NCBI GenBank assembly: GCA_019239895.1
Contig: JAFAZH010000002.1
Location: 1-64,000 of the forward strand
Direction of reading: 5' to 3'
Source: Abditibacteriaceae bacterium
GTDB taxonomy: Bacteria > Armatimonadota > Abditibacteriia > Abditibacteriales > Abditibacteriaceae
Length of the DNA stretch: 64,000 bases
How positions within the stretch are numbered: position 1 is the stretch's first letter; each line of letters starts with the position of its first letter. Below the pieces are notes generated by a model, which saw nothing but the letters and a program-made list of their open reading frames with translations, was not told where the DNA came from and ran no database searches. Below are positions 47,151 to 55,389 of the stretch, in pieces. The position numbers and the translations under genes are program-made.

Positions 47151-47775
47151 TTACGGCAGCAAATCGGTTATGGCAATAGCAGCATCAGGTTTGGCTAACG
47201 GCGTAATCGTTTCTGGCTCCCGATGCACGCTCAAATCCATATAGCCAAAGCCAAAAGGCTGCTCAGGACGCGGTGCAGGTCGCCGATGCACTTCAATCTG
47301 ATTAGCCGCCAGATTAATTATCCAATACTCAGGGATACCTGCACTGGCATAAAGACTGGCTTTATCAGTCATAAAGACTGGCTTTATCAGTGCGGTCATA
47401 GGCTAAGGTGCTACCCGAGATTTCTATGACTAACGAGGCGGTACCAGGGATGGTGCCAGCATAGTCACGGGGGCTGCCTGGAAAAACGGCGATGTCTGGT
47501 TCGGGTTCTGAGGTGTCACTTAGAGGCAGTGGACAGCGCACACTGATACAGCATTTCTCGCCAAAACTGCCTCGTAAAGCATCAGCCACAAGAGCAAAGG
47601 CGACCCAACGGCGGCTTTCGACAGGGCATACTTCAATAATCTCCCCATTAATGAGTTCCACTCGTTTGCCATCGAATAGTCCCGTCTCAGCAATACGATA
47701 ATATTGCTCCCGTGTCCAACGCCATGCCTGGGGTTTACTGGTTGCCATTGTTTCTTGCTCTAGAGTGCTGACCAT
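47151..47775 (-). pseudogene. Uma2-family (DUF820) nuclease-fold gene broken by a 22-bp tandem duplication
   Basis: The 5' part (ATG 47775, after GAGGTG) encodes WTREQYYRIAETGLFDGKRVELINGEI, EPDIAVFPG and LVIEISGSTLAYDRTDKASLYD, then meets TGA. The 3' part, one frame over, repeats TDKASLY and continues ASAGIPEYWIINL to a normal C-terminus. The cause is an exact 22-bp direct repeat at 47348-47369 and 47370-47391; removing one copy restores a continuous Uma2 protein of about 200 aa. The PD-(D/E)xK residues lie in the 5' part. Uma2 proteins are common, of unclear function, in cyanobacteria and other phyla. Confidence 0.88.
47348..47391. repeat. 22-bp perfect tandem duplication
   Basis: CATAAAGACTGGCTTTATCA followed by GT occurs twice in direct tandem (47348-47369, 47370-47391). 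Because 22 is not a multiple of three, it shifts the Uma2 reading frame. Confidence 0.95.
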
Positions 47776-47806
47776 AATCACCTCTTTGCTGGAAGTTTAA
47801 CAAACG

Positions 47807-47844
47807 AAAAAGCAGAAGTAGCCTCATGCTAGCTTCTGCTTTTT
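47807..47844. terminator. Bidirectional rho-independent terminator
   Basis: AAAAAGCAGAAG (47807-47818) pairs with CTTCTGCTTTTT (47833-47844) with a 14-nt interior that itself partly pairs (TAGC/GCTA). A- and T-runs flank the stem, so it can act on either strand. It follows the minus-strand gene ending at 47867. Confidence 0.8.
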
Positions 47845-47866
47845 GCGGCTCCATTTGCAACTTCTA

Positions 47867-48799
47867 TTAACGGGGGCGGAATGAGCGCATGATGGTGTTG
47901 ACGCCAGGCGCACCATTGGTGTTATCTTGAATGATATACATTTTCTGCCCACGCGCGGCCAGGATTGCACTGCCCCGCAAACCCGGTAAAGTTTTACCAG
48001 GTTTGGGTCGCAGCAAGACACCCCGAAGACTACCGATATTGGCCGCCGAAACAGAGACGTTATTTACTATGTTGCCAGCATTGTTAAAGGTGCTATTAAC
48101 CACGCCGGAAGTGTTGAAGACGCTATTATTACCTTGCAGGCTGGAGCGAAATCCTTCTGGAGTCAGAATATGCTCTAAATTAGCGTTGTTGGGTAGAGTC
48201 GGAAATGTCATTGAGCCAACGGTGACCGTTCCAGTGCCCCGCGCTGGCTTGAAAATATCAAAGGAGATGGAGGCTCCATTGCCCTGGCGTGCCAGAGTGG
48301 TTACCCGAACCCAATTAGCAGGTAACGTCATGGAAGAGCCATCGGCTAAAGTCACCGTTTGCGCCACACCTGAGACACTCATGTTCATGCCTGGCATCGT
48401 TGGCAATGACCCTGCATATTCGACGACAGGCTCTTCTGGATGGCACACCGGATCAGGCCGGTACCCGGCTTCCACGGCATCTTCCCCGGAAGCGAAGCCC
48501 AGTACAATATCATGCGACTGGCGCAGCATGTTGGGGCAATTGGGACGATGATAGTAAGTATCCATCTGGGTCGAAACCACACGCCAGATATTGCCATCTA
48601 TTTTGTAGCGATCATCACCTAAGTAATGCCGAATCCAACCGGGCGGTGGGTAGTATTTAAGCCGGGCCGCGTGACGCACCGAAGGCGAAGTGGAGACGGC
48701 TCGTTGCACCGGGGCCGCCGTGACACGCGCCCGCAGGCCAATCGCTCCGCACGCACTCAGCAGAGCCACGCCGATGATCGAATTTCGCTGAAATCGCAT
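47867..48799 (-). CDS. Exported protein with Ada-like Cys/His motif
   Basis: From ATG 48799 (AGGAGG upstream) the product is 310 aa with a signal peptide (about 1-29). Residues 48-120 contain YYPPPGWIRHYLGDDRYKI, then YYHRPNCPNM (H84, C88), GFASGEDAVEAGYRPDPVCH (C119), resembling the zinc-binding Ada-type motif in which Cys residues and a GY(R/K)PC-like loop recur. The C-terminal 170 residues are beta-rich, with many Asn/Val repeats (GVVNSTFNNAGNIVNNVSV). Paralogous to the next gene upstream. Role unknown; a metal-binding exported protein is plausible. Confidence 0.72.
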   Translation of the reverse strand: MRFQRNSIIGVALLSACGAIGLRARVTAAPVQRAVSTSPSVRHAARLKYYPPPGWIRHYLGDDRYKIDGNIWRVVSTQMDTYYHRPNCPNMLRQSHDIVLGFASGEDAVEAGYRPDPVCHPEEPVVEYAGSLPTMPGMNMSVSGVAQTVTLADGSSMTLPANWVRVTTLARQGNGASISFDIFKPARGTGTVTVGSMTFPTLPNNANLEHILTPEGFRSSLQGNNSVFNTSGVVNSTFNNAGNIVNNVSVSAANIGSLRGVLLRPKPGKTLPGLRGSAILAARGQKMYIIQDNTNGAPGVNTIMRSFRPR

Positions 48800-48874
48800 T
48801 TTAAGCAAGTCCTCCTGAAGACTTCTCAACAAGGCAGCAGCGACCGCTCAAGCAGCTACCCTGGACATAAAACC

Positions 48875-50119
48875 TTAATTCGCGCTACCGGCGGCGCCCG
48901 GCGGGGGCTGTTCATTACCAGCCCCACCACTGCCACCTGGATAGCCACCTGATCCGCCGGGATAACCACCACTACCGCCAGGATAGCCGCCGCTACCACC
49001 GGGGTAGCCGCCACTGCCGCCAGGATAACCACCCATTTGACCAGGGGCCATGCGCGGGGCAGGCGGGGGGCCACCCACGTAGCGAGGCACCTGACCTTCT
49101 CCTAAGAGCGCAGCCAGGACTTTATCCACCGTCTGGCCGACTAAGGGGCGTGTATGGGGATACCCATTAAGCGTTGTAGCGACCCGTTGAATATAAGAGT
49201 AGTTCGCTGCGAAAGTGGCCGGGGCAACCTGTCCAGAATAGATGTATTCAACATACCGCTCCAAGTGCGGCCCGCGTGTCAAGCGTGCAATAGCCGCTAT
49301 CTGGCTGCCTGGCTCTGGCTTGGAGACCGGGTCGGGACGATAGCCAGCCAGCACCGCGTCTTGCCAGGAGGCAAAACCAATAACGCGATTGTAGCGGTGC
49401 AGGCCACGCGGCGAGTGTCCTATCTGCTCCAAAATTGGAGCCGCCCACGGACGATAATAGTGGCGCACGGGGTAGATGCCAGGATCATCTTCGAGGGCAA
49501 CATACTGCCACAACCCAGACTTGAGCTTGTAGCGATCATCGGGCAGATAGTAAGCGAGCCAGTTTATAGGAGGAATCTTATACTTGGCCATCACCATCTG
49601 GGTGCGCTGCTTAGGCGACATGCGGCGGACGCGGCGTGAATAGGCAGCCTGTGCCCGTGATGAACGCTTGGGATGCTCTGGGTTAGGATAAGTCGAGCGT
49701 AGGTTGTTAGAGCCAAGCAGCTCATTCAGCATACTCTGGCCCGTAGCTGTTGAGAAGTGAACCACATCCGGTGGCGGCGGAAGTGCCGCTGCCCCACCGC
49801 CCGCTCCTCCTCCGCCTGGATAGCCACCGCCACCACCCGAACCACCGCCCGGATAACCGCCGGAACCGCCAGAGCCACCTGAAGTACCATCATCAGCACT
49901 GGCTTCGTCCATGCTGCGCGTGCCAACGCTCCGTGCTCGTTTGAAGGCACGACCAGCGTTGACCCCTGAACTGGCGTCCAATGAGGCTGACCCCGACATG
50001 CCTGCCCCCAAACTCCCCATTGTTTCCTGGGCGCGAATGGCCCCTGCGCCGACAACTATTAGGCCCGCAGCGGAAGAGAGCCAAATGACTTTTCGAGACT
50101 GTTGAATGATTCCTCGCAT
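48875..50119 (-). CDS. Exported paralogue with glycine-tyrosine repeats and degenerate Ada-like motif
   Basis: From ATG 50119 (GAGGTG upstream) the product is 414 aa with a signal peptide (about 1-30, AIRAQE). A Gly/Tyr/Pro-rich region follows (about 70-110). A domain paralogous to the downstream gene reads NWLAYYLPDDRYKL, then HYYRPWAAPIL and GFASWQDAVLAGYRPDPVS. The cysteines of the paralogue are replaced by Ala and Ser, so metal binding is probably lost. The C-terminus carries five consecutive GGYPGGS heptapeptides encoded by 21-bp repeats near 48938-49035. Probably a secreted, repeat-bearing structural protein. Confidence 0.7.
   Translation of the reverse strand: MRGIIQQSRKVIWLSSAAGLIVVGAGAIRAQETMGSLGAGMSGSASLDASSGVNAGRAFKRARSVGTRSMDEASADDGTSGGSGGSGGYPGGGSGGGGGYPGGGGAGGGAAALPPPPDVVHFSTATGQSMLNELLGSNNLRSTYPNPEHPKRSSRAQAAYSRRVRRMSPKQRTQMVMAKYKIPPINWLAYYLPDDRYKLKSGLWQYVALEDDPGIYPVRHYYRPWAAPILEQIGHSPRGLHRYNRVIGFASWQDAVLAGYRPDPVSKPEPGSQIAAIARLTRGPHLERYVEYIYSGQVAPATFAANYSYIQRVATTLNGYPHTRPLVGQTVDKVLAALLGEGQVPRYVGGPPPAPRMAPGQMGGYPGGSGGYPGGSGGYPGGSGGYPGGSGGYPGGSGGAGNEQPPPGAAGSAN
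48938..49035 (-). repeat. 21-bp coding tandem repeat (GGYPGGS)
   Basis: Five consecutive heptapeptide units at the C-terminus of the exported paralogue. Copies differ at synonymous sites, so the array is not very recent. Copy number may vary between strains. Confidence 0.75.
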
Positions 50120-50232
50120 ATGCACCTCGTGAAGTGACAACTATTGTAGCACAAATGAGACCATGATGGCGGCTTTTGCTAACCGGCCCTGTAAAAGTCC
50201 CGGCAAGATTTTAATTAGCTAACACTTAACTC

Positions 50233-52167
50233 TCACTCATCTCCGCCACCCAGCAGGCCGCCTGCCCCGCCACCGAGTATGCCGCCCAAGAGGTCATTGA
50301 TGTCCATCGCTTTGCCGCCTGTAATATCGTCATCGCCATGCGTTTCTTCAATCCAACGATGATAAAGCGCATCTACATGGGCATTCGGGGCACGCCGCTC
50401 AATGATGGTCAATAAAGAGCGTGGCCCGGCTAAGCGGTCTCGGTATCTGGCATAGTATTCCTGGAGCGATGCAAAGAAAACGCCATCACCCACCGCGTGC
50501 CGCAAGGCATCATAATACAACGCGCCTTTGCCGTAAACCACAGCGCCATACTGGATATTGTTCTTGTAAGCTGATGTCCTCAAGTTAGCAGGCGCATCAC
50601 CGCCGCCCATCATGCGCCCCATTGAATAAGTGGTGCGCAGATGCAAATCCATCATCTTTTGCGCCACCTCAGGGCCATAGCGATCTTCAAAATAGAGCAT
50701 GGATGAATAGTTGGCCAGGCTTTCGTCTACAAAGGGGGCGCGTTGACTATCGCTGCCAACCCCAATCGCCCACCATTGATGAGCGACCTCATGGGCGATG
50801 GTGGCTTCAAACATCGAATCAAAGATGTTCTTCTGCTGGCCTAATAAGCTTTTGAGCAGATCGCTCGCCGGATTATTGGGCAGTTCCGGCTCAGTTTCAG
50901 CCCCATTACCGCCACGAGTGGCCGCAGTGCGCTGTGGTTGCGCGGCTGGCGCGGCTGGACTTGTGGGCGGCGCACCGGCATCCGTGCCATCGCCGCCATC
51001 ATCGCCGAGTCCTCCCATGATCTTGTTCAAATCGCCTGCGCCCAGAGCACCTGATAAATCGTTCAGTTGCTTGGCCATGTCGCCATAGAGCATAGACGCG
51101 ATAGAAGTCAGGCCAGAAAATTCCATGCCGCCCGCACCGCCACGAATTGGCCCTTCCACGACTTTGAAATCATCGTAAGGATAAGGCCCAAAGCGGCGAC
51201 TGTAAATCTGCAAAGCGTGCCCCGCAATATCAATGGCTTTATCTGCTTTGGCCGTATCAGTTTTCAAGGTGTAAGCCGTGACAATCACAGGCTTGCCTGC
51301 GACATCAAAAGTCCGCGCTCGCGTCACATAATCTTCGCTCATTAGCACCGAGCAATCGCGGACATCTTCGGCATGAACATGGTACGCCGTTCTGTCATCC
51401 ACCCGCTGCCCGGTAGCTGCCACCGTGACATTGGGCGGCACGCGCAGGGCCACATCATAATCGCTCATGTCGGCATAGGCCACATCGCCCAGACCTTCGG
51501 GAGCTTCGTCTACCCAGCGACCATTTTGTCGCACGGCCAGTGTGGGATACCAGAACGAGCCTAAGCTCAACATCCCGTTGCCGTAGGTGTAGAGACCGTA
51601 ATCTATGTTTTGTGGCTTCGGCTTCTGCGTCTCAAGGGCAGCAGTCTCACCGCCGCCCAATAAACCGCCAAGATCACCCAGGTCGCTGCCCATCCCGCCC
51701 ATCATATCCATGATGCTGCCACTACCCGCGGGACTGCGCGGCACGATGCCATGATAATTAATGTTGAGAGTAAATGCCTCACGCATCGGCTGCGGCAGGT
51801 TCACCCGTAACACCGCCCCATTTAAGCTAAAGGGCACCCGCGCTTCGTTCAAGGAAACGCTATCTACCACCAGGTTCTTGCGTCGTGCATCATCCCCACC
51901 GACACCACCCGCATTAGCAAACAGAAAAAACACGACATCATGCAACGCATCGCCAGGGGCAATTGGCACTGTCACCTGCGCGGAGCTTTTGAGGCTGAGA
52001 ATATCGTAATCCAGGGTGGCATTGATACGATAGAGGGGGCGGTCTCGTGTAGCGGCAGCCACATTAGAGCGGAGCGTCCCATTCTGGGCCACACCCCGCG
52101 CCGCAATCCATAACGAGACTGCCGCTACGCCAGCAATGAAGCCAATGGTAGATACCTTACGTTTCAT
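50233..52167 (-). CDS. M1-family (gluzincin) aminopeptidase, exported
   Basis: The 644-aa protein has a signal peptide (about 1-28, GVAQNGT), an N-terminal beta-saddle domain (YRINATLDYDILSLKSSAQVTV), and a catalytic domain with HEVAH at 459-463 and the third zinc ligand E482 in the family pattern HExxH-x18-E. A variant GAMEN-type substrate motif, GGMEFSGL, lies upstream. Two inserted Gly/Asp-rich loops (around 160-175 and 370-415, DDGGDGTDAGAPPTS) and a Gly-rich C-terminus are unusual. It probably degrades peptides in the periplasm or outside. GAGGAGG precedes the ATG. It is neighbour to an M16 peptidase on the same strand. Confidence 0.88.
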   Translation of the reverse strand: MKRKVSTIGFIAGVAAVSLWIAARGVAQNGTLRSNVAAATRDRPLYRINATLDYDILSLKSSAQVTVPIAPGDALHDVVFFLFANAGGVGGDDARRKNLVVDSVSLNEARVPFSLNGAVLRVNLPQPMREAFTLNINYHGIVPRSPAGSGSIMDMMGGMGSDLGDLGGLLGGGETAALETQKPKPQNIDYGLYTYGNGMLSLGSFWYPTLAVRQNGRWVDEAPEGLGDVAYADMSDYDVALRVPPNVTVAATGQRVDDRTAYHVHAEDVRDCSVLMSEDYVTRARTFDVAGKPVIVTAYTLKTDTAKADKAIDIAGHALQIYSRRFGPYPYDDFKVVEGPIRGGAGGMEFSGLTSIASMLYGDMAKQLNDLSGALGAGDLNKIMGGLGDDGGDGTDAGAPPTSPAAPAAQPQRTAATRGGNGAETEPELPNNPASDLLKSLLGQQKNIFDSMFEATIAHEVAHQWWAIGVGSDSQRAPFVDESLANYSSMLYFEDRYGPEVAQKMMDLHLRTTYSMGRMMGGGDAPANLRTSAYKNNIQYGAVVYGKGALYYDALRHAVGDGVFFASLQEYYARYRDRLAGPRSLLTIIERRAPNAHVDALYHRWIEETHGDDDITGGKAMDINDLLGGILGGGAGGLLGGGDE

Positions 52168-52197
52168 ACAGCCTCCTCTAACTGCTACATCTTTAGA

Positions 52198-52457
52198 TTA
52201 GCGAGGAACCACACGGAAGGACACGGAAAGAAATGCTTAGTCGTAATTTAACGAACCCGGAGCGTGAGCGACGGGCTTATTTAATGGTCTCTGCGGACTA
52301 CAGCGAAAGCCCGTCGCTCACGCTCCGGGTTCGTTAGGTGCCTCTATAATCAACACTTGCAACCTTCGATTTCTGCTTTAGACGCGCACCAATTACTTAA
52401 GGTGCCCTCTTCTCTGCAAGTTCTTTTTCCGTGTCCTTCGGTGTGGTTCCTCGCTAA
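52198..52457. repeat. Long intergenic inverted repeat J (family 1)
   Basis: Outer arms 52198-52232 and 52421-52457 are about 35 nt with few differences (TTAGCGAGGAACCACACGGA, then AGGACACGGAAA). The inner arms 52251-52278 and 52307-52334 are perfect over 28 bp and contain GGAGCGTGAGCGACGGGCTT. It occupies the spacer between the M16 and M1 peptidase genes. Confidence 0.92.
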
Positions 52458-52461
52458 AAAA

Positions 52462-55269
52462 TCAGCCCGTGGCTTGCTCTTGCGTTGGCGCAACGGTAGC
52501 CAGGGCTGAGGCTTCCGGGCGCAGGTATTTTTCGGCCACACGGCGCACGTCTTCAATGGTTATCTTATTAATCTCAGTTTCATAGCGCGAGCCTTCGCGG
52601 AAGCCTAAGCCAAATAGCTCGTTCGAGGCAGCTTCACTGGCTTGGGCTAAATTGCTCTGATTATCAATTGCGTGAGCAGCAATCACCATTGCTTTAGCGC
52701 GTGCCAACTCTTCATCGCTGATGTTAATCTCATGCATTCGCTGCACTTCTTCATCAATAATGTGGCGCACTTCGCCCAAGTTCTTGCGCGTCGTTGCGGC
52801 GTAGATGACGAACATCCCGGCGTCCAGACCCGCCTGGTTAAAGGCGTGAATGTCGTAAACCAGTTGGTTGTCGCGCAGGCGACGGTATAAACGACCGCCT
52901 GGTAAATCCGCACCAGCTAAAGCCGCGCTGAGGACATCAAGGGCATCCCGGTCAGGGTCGAGCAGGGTAATGCTGGGAAAGCCATACCACACTGCGGTTT
53001 GCGCCACGCCTGGTTGCGTGCGCTCGTTAAGTGTAAATTTTTCTAACCGTGTGATGGGTGGCAAGGTGGCCTTCAGTTCGCCCTCCCGCCTAAAGCCACT
53101 AAATAAATTCTCGGCCAGACTATGCACAGCATCGGCATTGACATCGCCATAGACCGCCAGCACGGTGGAGTGCGACAGCAGGACACGGTTCCAATATTGG
53201 CGCAGGTCTTCAGGGGTAATCTTTTGCAGGGAAGCCGCCGTGCCCAGTGAGGAGCGACCATAAGGATGCAGGCCAAAGAAGGTGCGGCGCAGTAAGAGAG
53301 AGGCGGCACTGGTCGGGTCATCCTGCTGTTGCTGAATCGCGGCCAGCACCTGCGTTTTTGAGCGTTCCAACTCAGCCGCCGGAAAAGTGGGGGTGAGCAT
53401 AACTTCTTGCAACAGGGCTAACCCTTGCCGCCAATCGTTGGTGAGCCACTGCGACCGAATGCCCCAGGCGTTATAGCCATTAAAACCCTCTAAAGTGCCG
53501 CCCAGGTTATCCACTAAGGTGGCAAGCTGCTCTTCGCTATGCTTGCGGGTGCCCCGCGTCAGCATCTCGGTGCAAAGGTTGGATACCCCGGCTTTACCGG
53601 CTTCCAGACGCACTCCGCCCAAGCCCATCGCCACCATTGCCACCGTGGGCGCGGCATGGTTTTCTCGCACAATCAGGCGCATCCCATTGGAAAGCGCAAA
53701 TATCTGTGGGGCAGAGACCGCCACTTCAGCCTGCTTCGTAGCAGTTTGAGGGGCTGAACCACGAGGCCGCACAATGGCTGTTGTGATGCCATCGTGAGTT
53801 AAATACTTTTGAGCCACCGCCTGCACCTGCGCAGGAGTAACCGCGTTGATGCGTGCTACATAGCGGCGCGAGTAAGTCGGGTCGCCGGTATCCAGCTCAT
53901 CATAAGCAATCTGCTCGGCTTGGTCTTCGACGTTGCTGTTATTAAAGATAAAACTGGTTTCAATTTGGCGCTGGGCACGGCGCAACTCTGGTTCTGAGAC
54001 TCCATCGCGCAAGAGCTTGCCAATTTCAATCCAGATTTGATTTTGCACTGAGGTCAGGTTGGCTGGCGGCAAGGTGGCCCGCACCGCAAAGATACCCGCA
54101 TTATAGTTCGGCGTTGAAGAAGTCGCATTAATGGAAGCGACAAGATTACTCCTCTCGCGCAATACGCGCACCAGCCGACTACTATCACCACCACCCAATA
54201 CCTGCGCCAAGACATCCAGAGCATACAGGTCAGGATGCTGCAAGGGCACCGTATGCCAGCCCATTTGGAGGTAAGTGAGATTAATATTCTTCTCAACCGC
54301 TGCCAGGCGGGGCGTGGTTTGCAGCGGCTCGTCCGGCACCGGAGGAATTGAAGCGGTGCCACGCTGCCAATTCTTGAAGGCTTCGGCCACGGCAGCCTGA
54401 GCGCGGGGCGCGTAGACATCGCCTGCGATGGCAACCACGGTGTTTTCCGGGGTGTAATGGGTATGGTAGTAGTTGAGAATATCCTCCCGCGATAAACGGT
54501 CGAAAGGTTCCTGGTAGCCAATAATCGGAAAGCGCACGGGATGCACCCTGAAGGCGGTGGCATAGAACAGGTCGGAGAGCACCTTATCGGGGTCATCTTC
54601 ATCCAGGTTCATCTCGTTATGAATAACCCCCTGCTGCGTCTTAACTTCGGCTTCGGGGAAAGCGGCATTTTGCATCTCATCCGCCAGCAGATTAAGCGCA
54701 CGATCAAAGTAGGAAGAGGCCGTGGTGATGTGATAGGCCGTCACATCATAGGAGGTATAAGCATTCGATTGACCGCCAATGGCTTGCTCCTCGTCACTAA
54801 TTTGCGCCTTAGTTCGAGTCTGGGTGCCTTCGCTTAAAGTGTGCTCAAATAAATGTGAAATCCCCGCGCCCAGGTATTGCCCTTCATAAACAGAACCAGT
54901 TTTGACATACATCCGCACCGCCACCACCGGAGCCGCATGATTCTCTTGCACCAAAACGGTTAAGCCATTGGGCAGCGTTTTCTTGACGGGGAGTGGCAAC
55001 CGGCCCGCCGTTGGCGCAACGACCTGATGATCGGTAATAACGGGTTTATGAATAACTCTGCGCCCTCGTGTCAAAATCCTGCGACCTGATACGGGTCTTG
55101 CGACGACCGCCTGTTGACGTGGGGCCGATACCACGCGCCGACGCACTGGCATAACCGGGTGGCGTGCTGGTGCGGGCGGGGGAGGGCTATTTTGTGCCCC
55201 TAGAGGCGAGATCAACACCAGACTACTAGCTAGGAATAAACCAACCAACGAAGAGGTTGAACGCTGCAT
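52462..55269 (-). CDS. M16-family zinc peptidase, fused two-domain form, exported
   Basis: The 935-aa protein has a signal peptide (about 1-25). The N-terminal M16 half has the inverted zinc motif HLFEH at 139-143 and a downstream ligand E219 (HNEMNLDED), as in pitrilysin-like proteases. The second half (from about 510: PQIFALSNGMRLIVRENHAAP) has the fold but the motif position reads NLCTE, so it is non-catalytic. This active-plus-inactive pairing is usual for M16 and forms a clamshell for peptides. The first 90 residues after the signal are Pro/Arg-rich. It probably clears peptides in the envelope, perhaps with the adjacent M1 enzyme. Confidence 0.92.
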   Translation of the reverse strand: MQRSTSSLVGLFLASSLVLISPLGAQNSPPPPAPARHPVMPVRRRVVSAPRQQAVVARPVSGRRILTRGRRVIHKPVITDHQVVAPTAGRLPLPVKKTLPNGLTVLVQENHAAPVVAVRMYVKTGSVYEGQYLGAGISHLFEHTLSEGTQTRTKAQISDEEQAIGGQSNAYTSYDVTAYHITTASSYFDRALNLLADEMQNAAFPEAEVKTQQGVIHNEMNLDEDDPDKVLSDLFYATAFRVHPVRFPIIGYQEPFDRLSREDILNYYHTHYTPENTVVAIAGDVYAPRAQAAVAEAFKNWQRGTASIPPVPDEPLQTTPRLAAVEKNINLTYLQMGWHTVPLQHPDLYALDVLAQVLGGGDSSRLVRVLRERSNLVASINATSSTPNYNAGIFAVRATLPPANLTSVQNQIWIEIGKLLRDGVSEPELRRAQRQIETSFIFNNSNVEDQAEQIAYDELDTGDPTYSRRYVARINAVTPAQVQAVAQKYLTHDGITTAIVRPRGSAPQTATKQAEVAVSAPQIFALSNGMRLIVRENHAAPTVAMVAMGLGGVRLEAGKAGVSNLCTEMLTRGTRKHSEEQLATLVDNLGGTLEGFNGYNAWGIRSQWLTNDWRQGLALLQEVMLTPTFPAAELERSKTQVLAAIQQQQDDPTSAASLLLRRTFFGLHPYGRSSLGTAASLQKITPEDLRQYWNRVLLSHSTVLAVYGDVNADAVHSLAENLFSGFRREGELKATLPPITRLEKFTLNERTQPGVAQTAVWYGFPSITLLDPDRDALDVLSAALAGADLPGGRLYRRLRDNQLVYDIHAFNQAGLDAGMFVIYAATTRKNLGEVRHIIDEEVQRMHEINISDEELARAKAMVIAAHAIDNQSNLAQASEAASNELFGLGFREGSRYETEINKITIEDVRRVAEKYLRPEASALATVAPTQEQATG

Positions 55270-55389
55270 AAAACCTTTCTGAACAAATAAAGAAAAATAA
55301 CAAATTAGCGGATGAGCAAACTCCGCTTGACCACAACCATGACAGGATTACTAATGCTTTGAGTGTCCAACCGATTTAAAACCTGCTCA

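Noticed and set aside
48400..48660. 86-codon plus-strand frame over the Ada-like gene
   Set aside because: Shadow frame without ribosome site. The minus-strand gene has a signal peptide and a paralogue.
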